Shown piece after piece: positions 1 to 7,105 of a DNA stretch of 10,095 bases (the stretch's first letter is position 1; every line of letters starts with the position of its first letter). Below the pieces are notes generated by a model. The model ran no database searches, had not been told where the DNA came from, and saw nothing but the letters and a program-made list of their open reading frames with translations. This DNA is from Desulfonema limicola. Its GTDB lineage: Bacteria; Desulfobacterota; Desulfobacteria; Desulfobacterales; DYRC01. The stretch is taken from NCBI GenBank assembly GCA_020718925.1, contig DYRC01000138.1, forward strand, positions 1 through 10,095, read 5' to 3'. A program made the translations under genes and the position numbers.

Positions 1-2
1 AT

Positions 3-551
3 CTGACTGAAGAAGAATATCTTGAATTTGAAAGAAATTCGGAGATAAAACATGAATATTATGACGGCGAAATCTTTGCCATGTCCGGCGCGTCGGAGGC
101 GCACAATCTGATTGTTGTGAATGTGGTCGGAGAATTGCGATCACAGGTGAAAAAAAAGCCTTGCCGTGTATATCCGAGCGATATGCGTTTAAAGATTGAA
201 ACAACAAAGCTTTACACCTATCCTGACGTGATGATTGTCTGCGGTGATAGAAAGTTTGATGATGAGCATAAAGATATGCTGCTCAATCCTGATGTGATTA
301 TTGAAGTGCTGTCTGATTCCACTGAAAATTATGATCGGGGCAGGAAATTTGAAAATTACCGGAAAATCGGATCATTGAAAGAATATGTGCTGATTCATCA
401 GGATGTCCGAAAGATAGAAAGATTTTTCAGAGCAGAACATCGCCGGTGGATATGGGATGAAACAGATGAAGAGCATACTGAAATCATTCTTGAATCGGTC
501 GGATGCGCTCTGAATATTGATGAAGTTTATGACAAGGTTTTTTCATACTGA
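3..551 (+). CDS. Uma2 family endonuclease-like protein (5' end outside window)
   Basis: The open frame runs in from the window edge. The 26 codons before the first ATG (position 81) read LTEEEYLEFE...YYDGEIFAM, which is the conserved N-terminal part of Uma2 (DUF820) proteins, so ATG81 is internal and the true start lies a few codons upstream of base 1. The 182 visible residues are close to the usual family length of about 185-200. The restriction-endonuclease-like core is intact. Numbered from the first visible residue, it has the YPD motif (Asp75), the IIEVLSDST motif (Glu101) and the following DRGRKFENYRKI segment (Lys115), matching a PD-(D/E)XK arrangement. The family is abundant in cyanobacteria and some Desulfobacterota; its biological role is poorly defined and nuclease activity is inferred from the fold. 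The stop codon lies 17 bases before the exporter start, so the two may be co-transcribed, although no functional link is evident. Confidence 0.9.
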   Translation: MTEEEYLEFERNSEIKHEYYDGEIFAMSGASEAHNLIVVNVVGELRSQVKKKPCRVYPSDMRLKIETTKLYTYPDVMIVCGDRKFDDEHKDMLLNPDVIIEVLSDSTENYDRGRKFENYRKIGSLKEYVLIHQDVRKIERFFRAEHRRWIWDETDEEHTEIILESVGCALNIDEVYDKVFSY

Positions 552-568
552 TTAAGGAAAAAATCCGT

Positions 569-3307
569 TTGATATTTTTCGATCAATCTCCCCCGAAACG
601 GCGTTTTTTAGTGCCTGAAGTGATTCAGACATCAGCCATGGACTGCGGACCTGCCACGCTCAAATGTATCCTTGAAGGCTTCGGAATTTCCGTAAGTTAC
701 GGAAGACTGCGCGAAGCTTGTCAGACCAGCGTGGATGGCACTTCGATTGACGTGATGGAAGACGTGGCGGTTCAGTTGGGGCTTGATGCGGAGCAGGTGA
801 TGATTCCTGCGGACAACCTGCTTATACCTGAAACTCAGACCATGCCTGCGATTGTTGTCATCCGGCTGCCCAACGGACTGACGCATTTTGTGGTGGCATG
901 GCGGCTGCATGGCGGCATTGTTCAGATCATGGATCCGGGAAAAGGACGGCGATGGCAGAGCTATCGGCAGTTTTTAAGCGAGTTGTATATTCATACGCAT
1001 CCGGTTCATAGACAGGATTGGCGGGATTGGGCAGGAACCGAGGGATTCTGCGATCCTCTGAGCAGCCGTATGAATGCTTTGGGGATTGACGATTTCGGAA
1101 TACAGCGTCTTATCCGCACAGCCTCTCAGGATCCGAGCTGGTATTCACTGGGCGCTTTGGATGCTGCGGTGCGTATGACCGATGCCATTGTCCGCGCAGG
1201 CGGGCTGCATCGTGGAAAAGAAGCGGAGCGTGTGCTTGACGCTTTTTTTGCAAAAGCGGCACAGACACCTGCTGATGGCACTAAAGTTATTCCATCGCCG
1301 TATTGGTCTGTCGAACCCAAGCCGCCTGAGCCGGGAGTTGAAGAAGAAGAGCGTCTTCTGATGAAAGGCGCGGTGCTGGTGCGGGTTTCAGGGCGCCGCG
1401 TGGTTACAAAACAGACAATGGCAGAGGAAAAAGCCCGTCTTTCGCCGGAGTTAGCCGCTGCCCTTAAAGAAAAATCACCCCGCCCTGAGCTTGAAATTTT
1501 TCGCTTTTTGAAGCAGGACGGGTTTTTAACTCCGTCATTATTATCTGCGTCCTTAGCCATGTCTGTTTTTTGCCTGACCATTGAAAGCCTGCTGTTCCGG
1601 GGAATTTTGGACATCGGGCATAGTCTCAATTTTTTCGGACAGCGCGTAGGTGCGGCTGCCATGCTGTTTGCCTTTCTGATTGGGATGATGATCTTGGAAT
1701 TTCCCATTTCTGCCATCATGCAGCGCATTGGGCGGCGCATTGAAACCCGTTTCCGGGTGGCAATTCTGGAAAAAATTCCGAAATTAAGCGACCGATATTT
1801 TCATAGCCGACTGACATCGGATATGACACAGCGCATTCACGAACTGCGCGGAATCAGAATGTTTCCCGAATTAGGCATCGGTTTGGTGCGCTTATTCTTT
1901 CAGATCATTCTGACAGTCGGCGCGATTATTTTTATTGTTCCTGAAAGCGCGGGAATCGCCGTCTTGTCAACCGTGTTTTCCATCAGCATGTCGTTTGTCT
2001 CCCAACCTCTTTTGGAAGAGCAGGATTTAAGACTCAGGACCCATGTCGGCGCGATGAGCCATTTTTATATGGATGCGCTGCTCGGACTGATTCCCATCCG
2101 TACCCATTGTGCAGAACGCTCTGTCCGAAACGAACATGAAAATCTCCTGACGCAATGGATTCTTACCAGCATAGATTTTTTCAGAGTAACCGTGCTGATT
2201 GACATATTTGAAGCGATAGTGCAGACCGGATTTACCGTATGGATATTATTTGATTTTATCGGATATGGCGGAAGTCCTGCCAGCGTTTTGCTCCTGTTTT
2301 ACTGGACGATGAGTCTTCCGTCTTTGGGAAAATCTTTGGCAGGCTTTGCCCAGCAATATCCCTCATATCGGAACCGGATTTTAAGGCTGGTCGAGCCTCT
2401 GAACGCGCCTGAAGAAACAGAAATCCTGGATAATGATCCTGAAGAAGAGGCGGTTGTTCAGATAGAAAATAAAGGCGTTGATATACGGGTTGATAGCGTC
2501 AGCGTGGTAGCAGGCGGACAGACTATTTTAAGCGATGTGGAGTTTTCCATAGAACCGGGCGAACATGTGGCGATTGTCGGATCATCGGGCGCGGGCAAAT
2601 CCAGTCTTGTGGGGCTATTTCTGGGATGGCATAAACCTGCTTCGGGAAATGTATGGATAGATGACAGACGCTTGAGGGGTCAGCATCTGAGAACCCTGCG
2701 CCGTCAAACTGCGTGGGTGGACCCGGAAGTTCAGATTTGGAACCGCTCTTTGTTTGAAAATCTGCGTTACGGAACATACAACGCCGATGTTTCTCCGTTA
2801 AACGACATTATCGAACAGGCGGATTTGTTCGGCGTACTGGAAACCCTTCCCAACGGAATGCAGACCAAATTGGGCGAAGGCGGTGGACTGGTATCGGGCG
2901 GCGAGGGGCAGCGGGTAAGACTGGGGCGGGGAATGCTGCGTTCCGACATCAGATTGGCAATTCTTGACGAACCGTTCCGGGGGCTTGACCGTGAAAAACG
3001 AAGAGTATTGCTCAGACGCGCCAGAGAGCATTGGAAAGATGCAACGCTGATTTTTATTTCCCATGACGTCGGGGAAGCCTTGACGTTTGACAGAGTTCTG
3101 GTGATTGAAAAAGGGCAGTTGATAGAAGATGATTCTCCGGCAGCGCTTGCTGAAAATCCGGAGTCCCGGTATCGTTCTCTGATAGATTCCGAAGAAGCGG
3201 TGCGGAAAACACTTTGGGAGAGCGCGGAATGGCGGCATTTATGGCTGGAAAACGGTACGGTCAGCGAAAAAAAAGAAGAAAACGCTGAAACATATCGGCA
3301 GGTTTGA
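569..3307 (+). CDS. C39 peptidase-containing ABC exporter (peptide/bacteriocin-type) with a long linker
   Basis: This inner-membrane exporter is expected to cleave a double-glycine-type leader and export the mature peptide. Domains: a C39 peptidase at about residues 13-145, with oxyanion Gln20, catalytic Cys26 in MDCGPAT, His106 in THFVVAW and Asp122 in MDPGKG; an unusual linker of about 170 residues (145-315) that is predicted helical with a Pro/Glu-rich stretch near 248-262; a transmembrane domain with about five or six hydrophobic segments between 322 and 590; and an ABC ATPase at about 638-875. The ATPase shows Walker A GSSGAGKSS (671-679), signature VSGGEGQR (775-782), Walker B with AILDE (797-801), D-loop GLD and H-loop His832. 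The usual Q-loop glutamine appears replaced by Asp718 (AWVDPEV). At 912 residues it exceeds typical C39 exporters (about 700-740) mainly through the linker. The start is TTG at 569, preceded by AAGGA at 554-558; the first in-frame ATG (Met24) would remove Gln20 and most of the peptidase motif. No precursor peptide gene is visible nearby. Confidence 0.9.
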   Translation: MIFFDQSPPKRRFLVPEVIQTSAMDCGPATLKCILEGFGISVSYGRLREACQTSVDGTSIDVMEDVAVQLGLDAEQVMIPADNLLIPETQTMPAIVVIRLPNGLTHFVVAWRLHGGIVQIMDPGKGRRWQSYRQFLSELYIHTHPVHRQDWRDWAGTEGFCDPLSSRMNALGIDDFGIQRLIRTASQDPSWYSLGALDAAVRMTDAIVRAGGLHRGKEAERVLDAFFAKAAQTPADGTKVIPSPYWSVEPKPPEPGVEEEERLLMKGAVLVRVSGRRVVTKQTMAEEKARLSPELAAALKEKSPRPELEIFRFLKQDGFLTPSLLSASLAMSVFCLTIESLLFRGILDIGHSLNFFGQRVGAAAMLFAFLIGMMILEFPISAIMQRIGRRIETRFRVAILEKIPKLSDRYFHSRLTSDMTQRIHELRGIRMFPELGIGLVRLFFQIILTVGAIIFIVPESAGIAVLSTVFSISMSFVSQPLLEEQDLRLRTHVGAMSHFYMDALLGLIPIRTHCAERSVRNEHENLLTQWILTSIDFFRVTVLIDIFEAIVQTGFTVWILFDFIGYGGSPASVLLLFYWTMSLPSLGKSLAGFAQQYPSYRNRILRLVEPLNAPEETEILDNDPEEEAVVQIENKGVDIRVDSVSVVAGGQTILSDVEFSIEPGEHVAIVGSSGAGKSSLVGLFLGWHKPASGNVWIDDRRLRGQHLRTLRRQTAWVDPEVQIWNRSLFENLRYGTYNADVSPLNDIIEQADLFGVLETLPNGMQTKLGEGGGLVSGGEGQRVRLGRGMLRSDIRLAILDEPFRGLDREKRRVLLRRAREHWKDATLIFISHDVGEALTFDRVLVIEKGQLIEDDSPAALAENPESRYRSLIDSEEAVRKTLWESAEWRHLWLENGTVSEKKEENAETYRQV

Positions 3308-3311
3308 AAAT

Positions 3312-3329
3312 ACTGAATACCCATTCAGT
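3312..3329. repeat. 18-bp inverted repeat just after the exporter stop codon
   Basis: ACTGAAT-ACCC-ATTCAGT is a perfect 7-bp inverted repeat with a 4-base centre, starting 5 bases after the exporter stop. It is not followed by a T-run, so it is a poor intrinsic terminator. It shares TGAAT/ATTCA half-sites with the downstream FadR-like box, but with a shorter spacing. It could be a second regulator site or an inefficient transcript end for the exporter; neither is demonstrated. Confidence 0.4.
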
Positions 3330-3331
3330 CC

Positions 3332-3385
3332 ACCCGGATAAAAAATATTTCAAAAAACATTGAATTTTTTTCTTGACATCCGGGT
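3332..3385. repeat. Inverted repeat ACCCGGAT / ATCCGGGT flanking the promoter -35 region
   Basis: ACCCGGAT at 3332-3339 and ATCCGGGT at 3378-3385 are exact reverse complements separated by 38 AT-rich bases. The right arm begins on the last base of the -35 hexamer and lies in the promoter spacer. The intervening A and T runs could act as an UP-like element. The arms may be a divided operator or a long-loop hairpin ending the upstream transcript. They may also be chance, since 8 bp is short. Confidence 0.35.
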
Positions 3386-3400
3386 TTGTTCTCTGATAAA
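3373..3400 (+). promoter_or_regulatory. Sigma70-type promoter of the fadNA-like operon
   Basis: A perfect -35 TTGACA at 3373-3378 is followed by a 16-base spacer and the -10-like GATAAA at 3395-3400, which matches four of six consensus positions. Transcription would begin near 3407, inside the adjacent palindrome, about 50 bases before the ATG at 3461. The AT-rich stretch 3340-3371 just upstream could strengthen the promoter. Confidence 0.65.
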
Positions 3401-3418
3401 TGAATGAACATTCATTCA
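3401..3418. promoter_or_regulatory. FadR-like TetR-family operator
   Basis: TGAATGAA-CA-TTCATTCA is a perfect 8-bp inverted repeat around a 2-base centre. From memory it closely resembles the Bacillus FadR box (TGAATGA...TCATTCA), which controls fatty acid degradation genes including fadN and fadA. It abuts the -10 element and covers the predicted transcription start, so a bound repressor would block initiation directly. The inferred regulator is an acyl-CoA-responsive TetR-family repressor released when fatty acids are available. The regulator gene is not in the window. Confidence 0.75.
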
Positions 3419-3444
3419 CAATTATCCTGTTTAAAATCATTTTC

Positions 3445-3451
3445 AGGAGGT
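3445..3451 (+). promoter_or_regulatory. Consensus ribosome binding site that sets the fadN-like start
   Basis: AGGAGGT lies 9 bases before the ATG at 3461. It decides the start in favour of 3461 over the in-frame ATG at 3404, which lies inside the operator, at or before the predicted transcription start, and would add 19 residues with no family resemblance ahead of the Rossmann fold. Confidence 0.85.
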
Positions 3452-3460
3452 ATAATTTTT

Positions 3461-5866
3461 ATGGTCAGAAAAATCAGGAAGGCAGCCGTTATCGGCTCTG
3501 GCATTATGGGCGGCGGCATTGCTGCGCTGCTTGCCAGCGCCGGTGTAAAAACCCTGCTGTTGGATATAGTCCCCTTTGATCTGAAAGAAGATCAGAAAAA
3601 CGACAAAACCGCTCGCAACCGGATTGTCAAGATGGGCTTTGATGCCATGCTGAATGCCAATCCCGCGCTTTTGATGAGCAGAAAAGACGCTGATAATATT
3701 TCCATCGGCAATATTGAAGACGATATTCAGAAGCTTGCGGATTGCGACTGGATTGTTGAAGTGGTTGTTGAAAACCTCAAAATCAAGCAAGGGCTGCTGC
3801 AAAAACTTGAAAAAGTCCGTAAACCCGGCGCGATTGTATCATCAAATACTTCCGGTATTCCGTTGAAGCAGATGTCTGAAGGTCTGAGCAAAGAATTTCG
3901 GCAGCATTTTCTGGGAACGCATTTTTTCAACCCGGTGCGTTACATGAAACTGCTTGAAATCATTCCGGGTGCAGAAACTCTGCCGGAAATTCTTAATTTT
4001 ATGGCAGATTTCGGCGAGCGGATTCTGGGCAAGGGCATTGTCTGGGCAAAAGACACGCCTAACTTTGTCGGCAACCGCATCGGGGTTCAGGGCATTGTCA
4101 AAGCCATGCAGCTTATGCTTGAAGACGGACTCAGCATTCCCGAAGTGGACGCCTTGTTCGGCGCAGCAATGGGGCGCCCCAAAACCGCCATGTTCAAGAC
4201 CACCGACCTTGTGGGCTTGGATACCATGAGCCATGTTGCCAAAAACACTTATGATTTGGTACCGGATGATGAACAGCGCGAAAGCTTTGTGGTTCCGGGC
4301 TTTGTCAACAAGATGATTGAAAAGAAGCTCTTGGGCAACAAAACCAGAGCCGGATTTTACAAAACCGATCTGACGCCGGAATGGAAAAAAATCCGCAAAG
4401 TCATCAATCCGAGCACATTTGAATATGAAGAATACAAAGACGTTGAATTTCCCTGTCTGTCCGCAGCCAAAAAAGCAAAATCTCTGCCTGAAAAAATGAA
4501 AACCGTTGTGTATGGCGATGACAAAGGCTCAAAATTTGCTTGGAAAGTGATTGCCAACGGATTGCTGTATGCTGCCAACCGGATTCCTGAAATTTCCGAT
4601 ACCATTATTGAAATTGATAACTCCATGAAATGGGGCTATAATTTTGAAATGGGTCCGTTTGAAACATGGGATGCTATCGGTGTTAAAGAATCTGTTGAAA
4701 AAATGGAAAAAGACGGATTCAGAGTTCCGGAAAAAGTTAAAAAAATGCTCGTTACCGGACACGGCTCTTTTTATAAAATCGAAAGCGGCAAGAGCTACTT
4801 TTATGATTTTGCCAGTGAGAGCTATAAAGAAATTCCGGCAAATCCGAATATCATTTCTCTGAGCATTCTGAAGGGCGCGAACAAAACCATCAAATCCTGT
4901 AAATCTGCATCACTTGTTGATTTGGGCAACGATGTGTTCTGCTGCGAATTTCACAGCAAAATGAACGCTTTGAACGGTGAAATCATTGATTTTATTGCAG
5001 AAGGTCTGGATTATGTTGACGCCAACGGCGCAGGTCTGGTGATTGGCAATCAGGCAGGCGGAATGCCCGGCGCGTTTTCTGCCGGAGGCGATCTGTTCTT
5101 TATGGCAGGGCTTGCCAAAGAAGGCAAATTCAGCGAAATCGAAGCATTTCTCAAAAAAGCACAGGACGGACTTCAGAGAGCCAGATATGCCAATTTCCCG
5201 GTTGTTGCTGCACCTTACGGATTGGCATTGGGCGGCGGATGCGAAGTCTGCCTCGGCACTGATCGGATTGTGGCTCATACAGAACTTTACATGGGATTGG
5301 TTGAAATCGGCGTGGGACTGCTGCCTGCGGGCGGCGGATGCCTTAATTTGTGGAAAAAATTCATCAGCACGATTCCTGAAGCTGCAACCGATGTGGATTT
5401 GGCAAAATTTTTTGTGCCTGCATTTATGAATATCGCTATGGCAAAAGTCTCCACCTCCGCAGCAGACGCCAAAGCCAGCGGATTTCTGGGTCCCAATGAT
5501 CGGATTGTGTTCAACCGCGATTATCTGATCGGCGAAGCCAAAAAAGAAGTCCTCAAAATGGTTGATGAAGGCTATGCCCCGCCGGTCAAGCGCAAAATCA
5601 AGGCATTCGGCGAAAGCGCGCAGGGCATGATTGCGGCAGAATTGTTCAATATGCAGAGCGGCGGTTTTGTCAGCGAGTATGATGTTTTTCTTGCCAACCG
5701 CATTGCGTATGTGATGAGCGGCGGACAGGCTCGGTGTAACAGTCTGATTGATGAAGATGTCATCCTGAAGCTGGAACGCGAAGCATTTGTTGATTTCTGG
5801 AAACAGGAAAAAACCGTGTCCCGTGTCGAAACCATGCTGAAAACCGGCAAGCCGCTGAGAAATTAA
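3461..5866 (+). CDS. fadN: Bifunctional 3-hydroxyacyl-CoA dehydrogenase / enoyl-CoA hydratase (FadN type)
   Basis: This cytoplasmic beta-oxidation enzyme hydrates trans-2-enoyl-CoA and oxidises the resulting 3-hydroxyacyl-CoA with NAD+. The dehydrogenase half comes first, the order of Bacillus FadN and the reverse of E. coli FadB, and the 801-residue length fits FadN (about 790). The Rossmann domain (1-200) has GSGIMGGGIA at 12-21. Catalytic positions correspond to Ser128 (SSNTSG), His154 and Glu166 (THFFNPV...KLLEI) and Asn204 (VGNRI). Two C-terminal 3HCDH-type helical regions follow, about 200-305 and 355-440. The crotonase domain (about 470-710) has an FSAGGDL oxyanion-hole loop at 539-545 and both catalytic glutamates, Glu595 (GGGCE) and Glu615 (GLVEIGVG). 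No active-site loss is visible. It is the first gene of the operon, 16 bases before the thiolase, behind the FadR-like site. Assignment to the family is firm; the symbol rests on domain order and synteny. Confidence 0.93.
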   Translation: MVRKIRKAAVIGSGIMGGGIAALLASAGVKTLLLDIVPFDLKEDQKNDKTARNRIVKMGFDAMLNANPALLMSRKDADNISIGNIEDDIQKLADCDWIVEVVVENLKIKQGLLQKLEKVRKPGAIVSSNTSGIPLKQMSEGLSKEFRQHFLGTHFFNPVRYMKLLEIIPGAETLPEILNFMADFGERILGKGIVWAKDTPNFVGNRIGVQGIVKAMQLMLEDGLSIPEVDALFGAAMGRPKTAMFKTTDLVGLDTMSHVAKNTYDLVPDDEQRESFVVPGFVNKMIEKKLLGNKTRAGFYKTDLTPEWKKIRKVINPSTFEYEEYKDVEFPCLSAAKKAKSLPEKMKTVVYGDDKGSKFAWKVIANGLLYAANRIPEISDTIIEIDNSMKWGYNFEMGPFETWDAIGVKESVEKMEKDGFRVPEKVKKMLVTGHGSFYKIESGKSYFYDFASESYKEIPANPNIISLSILKGANKTIKSCKSASLVDLGNDVFCCEFHSKMNALNGEIIDFIAEGLDYVDANGAGLVIGNQAGGMPGAFSAGGDLFFMAGLAKEGKFSEIEAFLKKAQDGLQRARYANFPVVAAPYGLALGGGCEVCLGTDRIVAHTELYMGLVEIGVGLLPAGGGCLNLWKKFISTIPEAATDVDLAKFFVPAFMNIAMAKVSTSAADAKASGFLGPNDRIVFNRDYLIGEAKKEVLKMVDEGYAPPVKRKIKAFGESAQGMIAAELFNMQSGGFVSEYDVFLANRIAYVMSGGQARCNSLIDEDVILKLEREAFVDFWKQEKTVSRVETMLKTGKPLRN

Positions 5867-5882
5867 TAAGGAGAAAATAGCC

Positions 5883-7058
5883 ATGAGAGACGCATATATC
5901 GTAACATCCGTAAGAACTCCCGGATGCAGAAGAGCCAAAGGTGCTTTCAAAGATACACGCCCCGAAGATATGTTGGCGTTTATCCTTAATGCCGCTTTGA
6001 AACAAACGCCGAATCTTGACCCCAAAATCATTGACGATGTGATGGTGGGCTGCGCGTTCCCCGAAGCCGAGCAGGGGTTGAATATCGGCAGAATCGTAAC
6101 CCAGATTGCCGGTCTTCCCATTGAGGTATCCGGCGCAACCGTGAACCGTTTCTGTGCGTCAGGTATCGAAGCGATTGCACTTGCAGCTTTGCGGGTTATG
6201 GCAGGCTGGTCCGACGTTGCTATCGGCTCCGGCGTGGAATCTATGACGTATGTGCCGATGGGCGGGAATATGGCAAGACCTCATCCCGAACATTGCAAAA
6301 CCCATGCGGATCTTTATGTTTCAATGGGTATCACCGCAGAAAACGTTGCCAAACGCTATAAAATTTCGCGGCAGGAGCAGGATGAGTTTGCGCTTTGGTC
6401 TCATCAGAAAGCTGCCGAAGCCACTGCCAAAAAGCTTTTTACAGAGATTGTGCCGACTCCGGCGTTCAAATATGTAACAGAGAACGGCACATATAAAAAA
6501 GAGTCTTTTCTGATGAGCCATGATGACGGGATTCGGGCAGAGACTACGCTGGAAGGCTTGGCAAAGCTTCGCCCGGTGTTTGCAGCAGGCGGATCGGTTA
6601 CTGCCGGAAATTCTTCTCAGACCACAGACGGCGCGGCTGCAACCATTCTGATGAGCGGCGATAAAGTAAAAGAATTGGGATTGAAACCCGTTGCAAAGCT
6701 GAAGTGCTATACCACAGTGGGCTGTCGTCCTGATGAAATGGGCGTGGGACCCAAGTATGCGATTCCCAAACTCTTGAAAATAGCGGGATTGAGCATCAAA
6801 GACATCGGATTGTTTGAACTCAATGAAGCTTTTGCATCTCAGGCACTTTACTGCGCCAAAGAACTGGGCATTGAGATGAGCAAAATCAACATTCACGGCG
6901 GCGCAATTGCTTTGGGGCATCCGCTGGGATGTACCGGCGCAAAACTGTGCGCTACGCTGATTGCCAACATGAGAGAACGCGGCGCAAAATACGGCGTGGA
7001 ATCTATGTGTATCGGCGGCGGCATGGGTGCTGCGGCGTTGATTGAGCTTTGTGATTAA
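5883..7058 (+). CDS. fadA: Acetyl-CoA C-acyltransferase (3-ketoacyl-CoA thiolase)
   Basis: It catalyses CoA-dependent cleavage of 3-ketoacyl-CoA to acetyl-CoA plus a shortened acyl-CoA, the last step of the cycle run with the upstream hydratase/dehydrogenase, with which it probably forms a complex. At 391 residues it has the standard thiolase length. Visible active-site elements are nucleophile Cys91 in NRFCASG, Asn314 in the NEAFA motif, His346 in GHPLGCTGA and the second Cys376 in CIGGGMG. The start ATG is preceded by AAGGAG at 5868-5873 with a 9-base spacer and lies 16 bases after the preceding stop, so it is co-transcribed from the promoter at 3373-3400. A terminator follows directly. A biosynthetic acetyl-CoA acetyltransferase cannot be excluded by motifs alone, but the partner gene and operator favour degradation. 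No acyl-CoA dehydrogenase gene is attached, unlike the fadNAE operon of Bacillus. Confidence 0.92.
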   Translation: MRDAYIVTSVRTPGCRRAKGAFKDTRPEDMLAFILNAALKQTPNLDPKIIDDVMVGCAFPEAEQGLNIGRIVTQIAGLPIEVSGATVNRFCASGIEAIALAALRVMAGWSDVAIGSGVESMTYVPMGGNMARPHPEHCKTHADLYVSMGITAENVAKRYKISRQEQDEFALWSHQKAAEATAKKLFTEIVPTPAFKYVTENGTYKKESFLMSHDDGIRAETTLEGLAKLRPVFAAGGSVTAGNSSQTTDGAAATILMSGDKVKELGLKPVAKLKCYTTVGCRPDEMGVGPKYAIPKLLKIAGLSIKDIGLFELNEAFASQALYCAKELGIEMSKINIHGGAIALGHPLGCTGAKLCATLIANMRERGAKYGVESMCIGGGMGAAALIELCD

Positions 7059-7081
7059 TCTCTTAATATAATTTAGAAAGG

Positions 7082-7105
7082 GCTGCCTTCGGGCAGCTTT
7101 TTTTT
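7082..7105 (+). terminator. Intrinsic terminator of the fadNA-like operon
   Basis: A GC-rich 6-bp stem, GCTGCC-TTCG-GGCAGC (7082-7097), with a stable TTCG tetraloop is followed by eight T residues (7098-7105). It lies 24 bases after the thiolase stop. The T-run reaches into the stop codon of the convergent minus-strand gene. Read from the minus strand, the hairpin is followed only by a weak T-containing stretch (CCTTTCT), so termination from that side would be less efficient. Confidence 0.9.

Noticed and set aside
1126..1740. 204-codon open frame on the minus strand
   Set aside because: It is antisense to the exporter, Ser/Arg-rich and low in complexity, with no recognisable motif.
2767..3324. 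185-codon open frame on the minus strand over the end of the exporter gene
   Set aside because: It is antisense to the conserved ABC ATPase domain and its translation looks like shadow sequence, not a protein family.
3404..3460. Extended N-terminus of the FadN-like protein from ATG 3404
   Set aside because: The ATG lies inside the operator and at or before the predicted transcription start, and the extra 19 residues are unlike the family; AGGAGGT at 3445-3451 fixes the start at 3461.
4910..6121. 403-codon open frame on the minus strand
   Set aside because: It lies antisense to the FadN-like and thiolase genes, has no family resemblance and a composition explained by the sense codons; it is a shadow frame.
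7077..7103. Equally efficient bidirectional terminator for the convergent NTPase gene
   Set aside because: On the minus strand the hairpin is followed by CCTTTCTAAAT, not a proper T-run, so only plus-strand termination is well supported.
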